Assembly (NCBI RefSeq): GCF_012034245.1
Contig: NZ_JAATEO010000026.1
Coordinates: forward strand, 1-64,000
DNA from: Micromonospora thermarum
GTDB taxonomy: Bacteria > Actinomycetota > Actinomycetes > Mycobacteriales > Micromonosporaceae
DNA: 64,000 nucleotides
Direction: 5' to 3'
Shown here: piece by piece, positions 58,894 to 64,000 of the stretch
How the letters are laid out: each line of letters begins with the position of its first letter
How positions within the stretch are numbered: the stretch's first letter is position 1
The notes under the pieces: model-generated
What the model saw: only the letters and a program-made list of their open reading frames with translations
Told to the model about the DNA's origin: nothing
Databases searched by the model: none
Translations under genes and position numbers: made by a program

Positions 58894-60333
58894 TCAACAG
58901 ACCAGAAGCCCCTGGTGGGAGCCGCTGTCGCGGAGCGCTTCCAGGGCCCGGCCGACGCTCATCGCCGGCGGTGTCGGCAGGTCGTACGGCTGCGCCCGCA
59001 ACACCTCGGTGGCCCGGCGGGTGGGCACCGAGGTCACCGGGTACCCCCGGGCCGCCGTACGGTCCAGGGCGCGCCGGCGGCGGCCGAAGGCTGCCACGGC
59101 CAGCCACTGCGGCAGCCCCGCGAGGGCGGGTGACCGCAGCCCCGGCGGCTCGGGCAGGACGTCCACCGAGCTGAACGGCTCGCTGCCGGCGAGCCACCAC
59201 TCCACCCCCTCCACGCTGCGCCGGGTGGCGTTCTCGCACCAGTACGGCACCATTCCCGCGCGGACCACCTGCCACGGGTCGAGCAGCCGGCCGCACTCGA
59301 CGACCAGGCGGTCGCCGGTCTTGCCGGCCGCGCGCAGCCAGCGCCGGTACAGGTCGGCGGTCGCCGCGCTCAACGCCGCCGGTTCCGGCACGAGCACCCG
59401 GTGCAGCGGGTGCCGGTGCGCGTCGGCCCACTCCCGGACGGCCTGGTCGAAACCGGACTCCACGCCGTGCTCGGCCGGGCGGGGTGGCTCGACGACCTCC
59501 GGTGGCGTCCACCGGGTGCCGTCGCCGCCGGCCGAGCGGAGCACCTGGCGCAGCGCGTGGCTGTCCGGGTGGAAGTCCACCGGGTCCAGCCCGCTGCCGG
59601 GGCAGCCGACCTGGAAGCTGTGGCCGGGCGCGGAGTCCAGCACCGGCCAGGTGCGGGCGTCGCGGAACAGCAGCACCGGCGCGCCGGGCTCCAGGCGGTC
59701 GGCCAGGAACCGGACGTACGCGGCGGGCAACCGCCGCCACCGCGCGGCGAGCGAGACGGTGGCACCCGCGAGGGCGCCCCGGCTGGCCGGGCAGTGCACC
59801 TGGCGTACGTGCAGGTCGGGGTTGCCGGCCAGCAGCCGCGCGGTGAGCGCGGCGCCGTGGTCCAGCGCGGCCTCCGGGCGGTCCACCGCGCCCTGCGCCC
59901 AGTGCACGCTCATCTCGAAGCTGGCGGGCAGCCACGGCATGCCGAGCGCCACCGCGAGGTGGGCCATGGCGCCGTGCGGGGAGCCGAGCAGCAGCCCCGG
60001 GTACCGGCGGCGCGGGTACTGGTCGACGAACCAGCCGGCGACCCGGTCGGCGTCCACCTCCGCCGTCTGGCCCACGGTCAGCGCGACCCGGCCGGCGGCC
60101 CGGGTCGCCGCGGCCCGCCGCACCGCCTCGGGAGCGCCGGTGAAGCGCGACAGCGGGCCGGGGTGGCCCAGGTCGGCGCAGTCGGCGCCACGCAGCGCCC
60201 GGGCCGTGGCCCCGACCAGGATCCGGGCCGCGCTGCCGGCCGCGACGACGCGGTCGCCGGCCAGGCCGGCACCGTCGGCCGTGAGCCCCGCGCGCACCTT
60301 GTGCACCGGCCCTACCTTGCCTCGTTCGCTCAC
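58894..60333 (-). CDS. Unrecognised conserved-looking protein
   Basis: This is a 479-residue cytosolic protein that I do not recognise. It has ordered-looking segments, for example VRAGLTADGAGLAGDRVVAA, ALTVGQTAEVDADRVAGWFV, LLLGSPHGAMAHLAVALGMP, RQVHCPASRGALAGATVSLA, GHSFQVGCPGSGLDPVDFHP, and GDRLVVECGRLLDPWQVVRA. Many conserved-type Gly, His, Trp and Asp residues suggest an enzyme. GTG 60333 is used because upstream sequence is atypical, though the start is uncertain (GTG 60336 is adjacent and no good ribosome site is present). Codon use fits a real gene. No neighbour gives a clue. Confidence 0.65.
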   Translation of the reverse strand: MSERGKVGPVHKVRAGLTADGAGLAGDRVVAAGSAARILVGATARALRGADCADLGHPGPLSRFTGAPEAVRRAAATRAAGRVALTVGQTAEVDADRVAGWFVDQYPRRRYPGLLLGSPHGAMAHLAVALGMPWLPASFEMSVHWAQGAVDRPEAALDHGAALTARLLAGNPDLHVRQVHCPASRGALAGATVSLAARWRRLPAAYVRFLADRLEPGAPVLLFRDARTWPVLDSAPGHSFQVGCPGSGLDPVDFHPDSHALRQVLRSAGGDGTRWTPPEVVEPPRPAEHGVESGFDQAVREWADAHRHPLHRVLVPEPAALSAATADLYRRWLRAAGKTGDRLVVECGRLLDPWQVVRAGMVPYWCENATRRSVEGVEWWLAGSEPFSSVDVLPEPPGLRSPALAGLPQWLAVAAFGRRRRALDRTAARGYPVTSVPTRRATEVLRAQPYDLPTPPAMSVGRALEALRDSGSHQGLLVC

Positions 60334-60541
60334 CACGCGGCCCGGCTTCCCGTCCCGATGCGGTTCAAACAGGGCATCCCAGACTGCTCGGGCGTAATCC
60401 CATGATCTCCGACGGATCGCCGGTCCGCGTCGGCTACCGGCTGCCGCTCCCGCCAGGTGTGGGCCCACCCAGCGGGGCGGCTTCCGCACCGATGCCGCCA
60501 GACGACACGCCGACACCGCATCAGGACGGGCGGCGCGCACA

Positions 60542-60626
60542 CTGTCGAGCTGCCCCCAGAGACGGGGCAGGCCGGTCCTCGTCGGGGCGGGGCGAGCCCG
60601 GTCCCGTGGATGGGGCAGCTCGACAG
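60542..60626. repeat. Perfect 15-bp inverted repeat
   Basis: CTGTCGAGCTGCCCC (60542-60556) pairs with GGGGCAGCTCGACAG (60612-60626), with a 55-nt centre. It lies in the otherwise gene-poor 60334-60689 region upstream of the 479-residue gene. It differs in sequence from families A and B but has the same form. Confidence 0.55.
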
Positions 60627-60689
60627 GCGGACGCTGCCCACGCCGGACGAGCGCCGCGACCGGCGCCGCCGGTCGTCCGGCCCGTGGGG

Positions 60690-60806
60690 CTAGACGAGGT
60701 CCTCCACGGCGACCCCGGCGTCGAGCATCCGGTCACGGACGCGGCGGGCGGCGTCGCCCCCGGCGAACACACCACGCAGGTCGGCTAACACCGGCTCGGG
60801 CGGCAC
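60690..60806 (-). pseudogene. Possible short ORF or gene remnant
   Basis: A 38-codon frame from GTG 60806 (PPEPVLADLRGVFAGGDAAR, ending AGVAVEDLV) has good codon bias but no ribosome site, and the frame continues upstream into non-coding phase. It may be the surviving end of a degraded gene, a conclusion supported by the frameshifts just upstream at 60862-60960. No family is recognised. It is listed with low confidence so that the stretch is not left blank. Confidence 0.25.
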
Positions 60807-60946
60807 GGTCCGGTCGTGCCGGCAAGCGGCACCCGGGTGGCCAGCTCGTGCGGCACCAGCTACGGGTTCACCGGCTCGGCCGGCGCGGCGGGCGCGGAAC
60901 CCGCCAGGCTCGGAGCCGCTCGACGACCAGGTCGTCCGCCGTGCGA

Positions 60947-62071
60947 TCAACCACCACCCCGCCCGGGGGTGCCGGCGTCGACGTAGCGCAGCACGGCGCC
61001 CACCCCGTCGGTCAGCTCCGGCGCCTCGTCCGGGCCGAGCACGGTCAGCTCGGCGTCGGTCCCGACCAGCGCCCGCACCAGGGCGGCGTCGGCGCGGACC
61101 TTCGCCGGGTCGCGTACCGACATCGCGGTCAGCTGCTGCGGGTCGGTGGCGATCTCGGTGGGCTCGGGCCCGATCCACAGCTCCCCGTTCGCCGAGGGGT
61201 CGTCGACGATGAGCATGTTCTCCACCTGGTTGCGCTGCAACGCCGACACCACCGCGTCCAGCCCGGCGCCCACGTCCTCCTGCATGCCGAACCGGTCCAG
61301 GGTGGCACTGATGCGCTGGTCGGCGACCTCGGCGATGGTCTGCACGGTCAGGTCGTCCAGCAGGGTGTCGTCGGCTCCTCTGGCCCGGGAGCCGGCGTCG
61401 GTGCGGACGAGGACGTCCTGCCAGCGGTCCGGCATCTGGGCGGCGATCACCCCGGTGGCCCGGACGTCGCCGGCCACCACGACCACGTCGGCGCCGACCT
61501 TCTCGGCGAGCTGCACCGTGGCAGCGGCGACGTCGCCGGCGTTGTGGTGCCACGCCTCCATGGCGGCCCGCTGGTAGCGCGACTGCGACCAGCCGCCCGG
61601 GTTGACCCGCCGCAGTTGGAAGTCCTCGCGGCCGGTCACGGTGGCGCGCCGGGGAACGCCGCCGGCGCTGACCGCCATCGCGTCGGCGCCCTCCCGGTTG
61701 GCCAGGACCCGCACCCAGGCCACCTGCTCGCCGCGCTGGGCGAGCAGCGGCATCACATGCGGCAGCGGCGCGAACGCGGCGAGGTCCCGCAGCGGCGGGG
61801 CGGCCAGGTACTCCGACAGCGCCACCCGCCCGTGGCTGGCGAACACCGCGATGCCGTAGTCGCCCGGCATCGGGTCGTGGCCCCGTACGACCCGTTCGAT
61901 CGCCTCGATCGACGCCAGGTCGGCCCGTTGCTGTTGAAGTTGGTCCCGCAGTGCGCGCCAGCGCAGGTCCAGCGCGGGGTGGGCGTCCTCGGTGTCGGCG
62001 GAGGCGTCCAGGTAGACCGAGCACCACGGGCCCGGCCGGTCGTAGAGCGGGCGCAGGAAGGACAGCTGCAT
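60947..62071 (-). CDS. Vms1/baeRF-type (Rv2629-like) release-factor-fold protein, frameshifted end
   Basis: This 374-residue protein has the baeRF/eRF1 domain 2-3 layout of Rv2629-type proteins: YDRPGPWCSVYLDASADTED, GIAVFASHGRVALSEYL, MPLLAQRGEQVAWVRVLANR, and a C-terminal region with LRYVDAGTPG. After that the frame stops early at 60947-60949. In another frame the expected ending VVVDRTADDLVVERL follows, and after a further shift LAGSAPAAPAEPVNP with a stop at 60860-60862. Two small indels (one in a G-run near 60960) therefore appear to have cut the C-terminus. ATG 62071 has GGAAAGGGG upstream. Confidence 0.8.
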   Translation of the reverse strand: MQLSFLRPLYDRPGPWCSVYLDASADTEDAHPALDLRWRALRDQLQQQRADLASIEAIERVVRGHDPMPGDYGIAVFASHGRVALSEYLAAPPLRDLAAFAPLPHVMPLLAQRGEQVAWVRVLANREGADAMAVSAGGVPRRATVTGREDFQLRRVNPGGWSQSRYQRAAMEAWHHNAGDVAAATVQLAEKVGADVVVVAGDVRATGVIAAQMPDRWQDVLVRTDAGSRARGADDTLLDDLTVQTIAEVADQRISATLDRFGMQEDVGAGLDAVVSALQRNQVENMLIVDDPSANGELWIGPEPTEIATDPQQLTAMSVRDPAKVRADAALVRALVGTDAELTVLGPDEAPELTDGVGAVLRYVDAGTPGRGGG

Positions 62072-62224
62072 GCTCGACCCCTTTCCAGCTCGGCCCTGCG
62101 CTTACCCATGCCGCCCGGCTTGTCACCTGTGCCGCCGGGTGGGGCGTGACCTGCATTCATTCACGTCGTTCAACCGACGGGCCCGATACGATCGGTGCAC
62201 GGAACCGGACTCTGGGTGGTGGCG

Positions 62225-62764
62225 ATGGACAGCGACCTGCAAACCCCGCGGATCGTCCATCCGACGGCGCGGATCGTCACCGGCCGGGTCGTCCGACTGC
62301 TCGAGGGCTACCCCCGCGAGGTGCGGGTGGGTCAGCCGGTGCTGGTGGTGGTGCTGGTCGCGGCCGGCGTGGCGGGGCTGCTGGTGGCTCTCGTCCGCAC
62401 CGCGCTCTCCGCCGGCTCCGGGGGCGCGCGCCGCCGCTTCAAGGACCTGAAGAAGGGCCCGGAGTACCTGGTCACCCCGGTCCGCCTGCGCGACACCGCG
62501 GGGCGGCTCTGCGAGGTGGAGCTGCACGGGCACCTGCCGCAGAGCGCCCTGCACCCGGCCGACCACGTGCAGGTCACGCTGCGCCGCCAGCGCGACCGCG
62601 ACCTGCCGCCGAAGATCGAGCGGATCGTCAACCTCACCACCGGTCAGTTGCTCACGCCGCGTACCGCGACGCTCTGGTCGCACCTCGGGCCACCGCTGCT
62701 GCTCCAGGCCGCACTCGGCGCGCTGCTGCTCGCCGGCGTCGCGGCCTGTTCCGCGCTGACCTGA
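62225..62764 (+). CDS. Small membrane protein, unrecognised
   Basis: This 179-residue protein has one hydrophobic span at about residues 38-57 (VLVVVLVAAGVAGLLVALV) and another at the C-terminus (LLLQAALGALLLAGVAACSA). Between them lies an alpha/beta or beta-rich soluble domain (YLVTPVRLRDTAGRLCEVEL; VQVTLRRQRDRDLPPKIER). ATG 62225 is chosen over GTG 62195 because TACGAT near 62186 predicts transcription starting at about 62198. The ribosome site is weak. No family recognised. Confidence 0.65.
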   Translation: MDSDLQTPRIVHPTARIVTGRVVRLLEGYPREVRVGQPVLVVVLVAAGVAGLLVALVRTALSAGSGGARRRFKDLKKGPEYLVTPVRLRDTAGRLCEVELHGHLPQSALHPADHVQVTLRRQRDRDLPPKIERIVNLTTGQLLTPRTATLWSHLGPPLLLQAALGALLLAGVAACSALT

Positions 62765-62829
62765 CGGAACGCCCTTCCTGACCCGGCTCGACGTTTCGGC
62801 CCGCCGGGCGGCGGGCACGGCAGGCAGCC

Positions 62830-63690
62830 ATGTTCGACGGATTCACCCTCGACGAGATCGACGTCGGCGAGGTCCGGCTGCGGGTACGCCACGGCGGGTC
62901 CGGCCCGCCGGTGGTGCTGCTGCACGGCCACCCCCGTACGCACGCCACCTGGCACCGGGTGGCGCCGCTGCTCGCCGACCGGCACACCGTCATCTGCCCG
63001 GACCTGCGCGGCTACGGCCGCTCGTCGAAACCGCCGACCACCCCGGACCACACCCCGTACTCGAAGCGGGCCATGGCCCGCGACGTGGTCGGCCTGCTCG
63101 ATGCGCTCGGCCACCCACGGGCGGCGGTGGCCGGCCACGACCGCGGCTCGTACGTGGCGATGCGGACGGCGCTCGACCACCCGCACCGGGTGGAACGACT
63201 CGCCGTTCTCGACGGGGTGCCCATCGGCGAGGCCCTCGCCCGGGCCGACGCCCGGTTCGCCTCCCTCTGGTGGCACTGGTTCTTCCTCGGGCAGACGAGC
63301 AAGCCGGCGGAGCGGGTGATCGACGCCGACCCGGACGCCTGGTACCGCGGGTCGCCGGAGCAGATGGGCGAGGAGGCGTACGCCGACTACCGGCGGGCCA
63401 TCCACGACCCGGCGACGGTGCACGCGATGTGCGAGGACTACCGCGCGGGGCTCGGCCCGGACCGGGCGGCGGACGACGCCGACAAGGCCGCCGGGCGGAA
63501 GATCACCTCCCCGGTGCTGTTCTGCTGGTCCACCCGGGACGACATGGTGGACCTGTACGGCGACCCCGCGGGGATCTGGCGGGAGTGGGCCGACGACGTG
63601 CGCGCCGCCCCGATCGAGTCCGGGCACCACATGGCCGAGGATGCGCCGGAGCAGCTCGCCGCGACCCTGGCGGCGTTCCTGGCGGGGTGA
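62830..63690 (+). CDS. Alpha/beta hydrolase, haloacetate-dehalogenase-like
   Basis: This 286-residue hydrolase has the oxyanion-hole motif LLHGHPRTHATW, PDLRGYGRSSKP, the nucleophile D104 in VAGHDRGS (aspartate, not serine, as in haloalkane or fluoroacetate dehalogenases and epoxide hydrolases), and the catalytic H266 in ESGHHMAED. The cap has WWHWFFLGQTSKPAE, typical of the haloacetate-dehalogenase branch. The natural substrate may be a haloacid, an ester or an epoxide. No ribosome site is obvious before ATG 62830, 65 bp after the upstream gene. Confidence 0.88.
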   Translation: MFDGFTLDEIDVGEVRLRVRHGGSGPPVVLLHGHPRTHATWHRVAPLLADRHTVICPDLRGYGRSSKPPTTPDHTPYSKRAMARDVVGLLDALGHPRAAVAGHDRGSYVAMRTALDHPHRVERLAVLDGVPIGEALARADARFASLWWHWFFLGQTSKPAERVIDADPDAWYRGSPEQMGEEAYADYRRAIHDPATVHAMCEDYRAGLGPDRAADDADKAAGRKITSPVLFCWSTRDDMVDLYGDPAGIWREWADDVRAAPIESGHHMAEDAPEQLAATLAAFLAG

Positions 63691-63702
63691 GCGCCGAGCG
63701 GG

Positions 63703-64000
63703 TCAGCCGACGGGGGCGGCGTCCCGGGCCGGGGCGGGCGCGTCGGCGAGCCGGCCCCGGCGGCGGGCCCACCGTTCGAAGACCAGGGTGGCGAACGGCG
63801 GCACGGCGCAGACCAGGGCCACCCCGGTCGTGAGCAGGCTCCACCGGCGCAGCCGGGCCACCGCGAGCACCAGGACGCCGTACGTGACGAACAGCGCGCC
63901 GTGGATCGGGCCGAAGATCTGCACGCCCAGCTCGTTGGCCGGCGGCCCGTACTTCATCGCCATGCCGGCCAGCAGGCCCGCCCAGGAGATCGCCTCGGCG
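63703..64000 (-). CDS. DUF3817 membrane protein, cut by the right edge
   Basis: The visible part encodes about 99 residues of a small membrane protein of DUF3817 type. Within it, AEAISWAGLLAGMAMKYGPP and LGVQIFGPIHGALFVTYGVL are hallmark segments, then a span near LLTTGVALVCAVPPFATLVF and a basic, disordered C-terminus. The N-terminus lies beyond position 64000; the frame is open to the end, so the internal ATG at 63963 is not the start. Convergent with the hydrolase gene, stops 12 bp apart. Confidence 0.85.
   Translation of the reverse strand, partial: AEAISWAGLLAGMAMKYGPPANELGVQIFGPIHGALFVTYGVLVLAVARLRRWSLLTTGVALVCAVPPFATLVFERWARRRGRLADAPAPARDAAPVG

Overview
The window is about 73% G+C and densely packed, with strong third-position GC bias. 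Its gene content points to an actinomycete of the Micromonosporaceae (Micromonospora-like): mycothiol ligase MshC, an F420-type luciferase-like oxidoreductase, SecA2, glucosyl-3-phosphoglycerate synthase, an ANTAR regulator, a large methionine synthase and many actinobacterial DUF families. No rRNA, tRNA, CRISPR array, transposase or prophage structural gene was seen. The genus assignment is inference from gene content and base composition.

Layout. 0-3.5 kb: a lipoprotein metallopeptidase, a damaged NTF2-like gene, a VOC protein and small proteins. 3.5-15.9 kb: metH, then a PAC2-family gene, a GntR regulator, the conserved block mshC / SCO1664-like / DUF3090 / histidine phosphatase, a secreted lysozyme-like protein, uppP and an F420-type oxidoreductase. 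16-21 kb: an aldo/keto reductase and a type VII-secretion-like accessory cassette (WXG100-like protein, large WXG-type protein, YbaB-like and SseB-like proteins). 21-29 kb: an M20 peptidase, a hemerythrin-like protein, a LysR regulator and a ClpC-type ATPase with two small downstream genes. 29.1-33.9 kb: a tightly overlapping four-gene operon built round a soluble FtsK/SpoIIIE-type ATPase. 33.9-35.5 kb: a JmjC/cupin oxygenase downstream of a short Gly/Ala/Asp repeat peptide, resembling a ribosomal-peptide precursor with its hydroxylase. 35.7-46.8 kb: mostly stress or housekeeping functions (PIG-L, two DUF72 proteins, DUF2267, DksA/TraR, two receiver-less winged-helix regulators, rhodanese with cysteine dioxygenase, DUF2231, GAF-ANTAR). 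46.9-54 kb: SecA2, a Zn-alcohol dehydrogenase and Gfo/Idh pair, GpgS and a GT4 glycosyltransferase. 54-64 kb: DUF4383, a STAS plus ATPase fusion, cytochrome oxidase subunit I, a sigma-factor-STAS fusion, a Vms1/baeRF-like protein with a frameshifted end, an alpha/beta hydrolase and a DUF3817 gene cut by the right edge.

Two regulatory patterns tie the region together. First, eight gene starts (hemerythrin, ClpC-type ATPase, DksA/TraR, DUF2231, GAF-ANTAR, DUF4383, STAS-ATPase, ctaD), and probably a ninth (the repeat peptide), are preceded by a GGTTT/CGTTT-N15-16-GGGTA element. This matches the known SigF/SigB-type consensus, and a SigB/F/G-family sigma gene fused to a STAS domain lies in the same cluster. 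This looks like a local general-stress regulon. Second, at least fourteen genes have a -10-like hexamer exactly 6-7 nt before the start codon and no intervening Shine-Dalgarno, the signature of leaderless mRNAs. Dispersed inverted repeats of two or three sequence families sit at gene ends and probably act as terminators.
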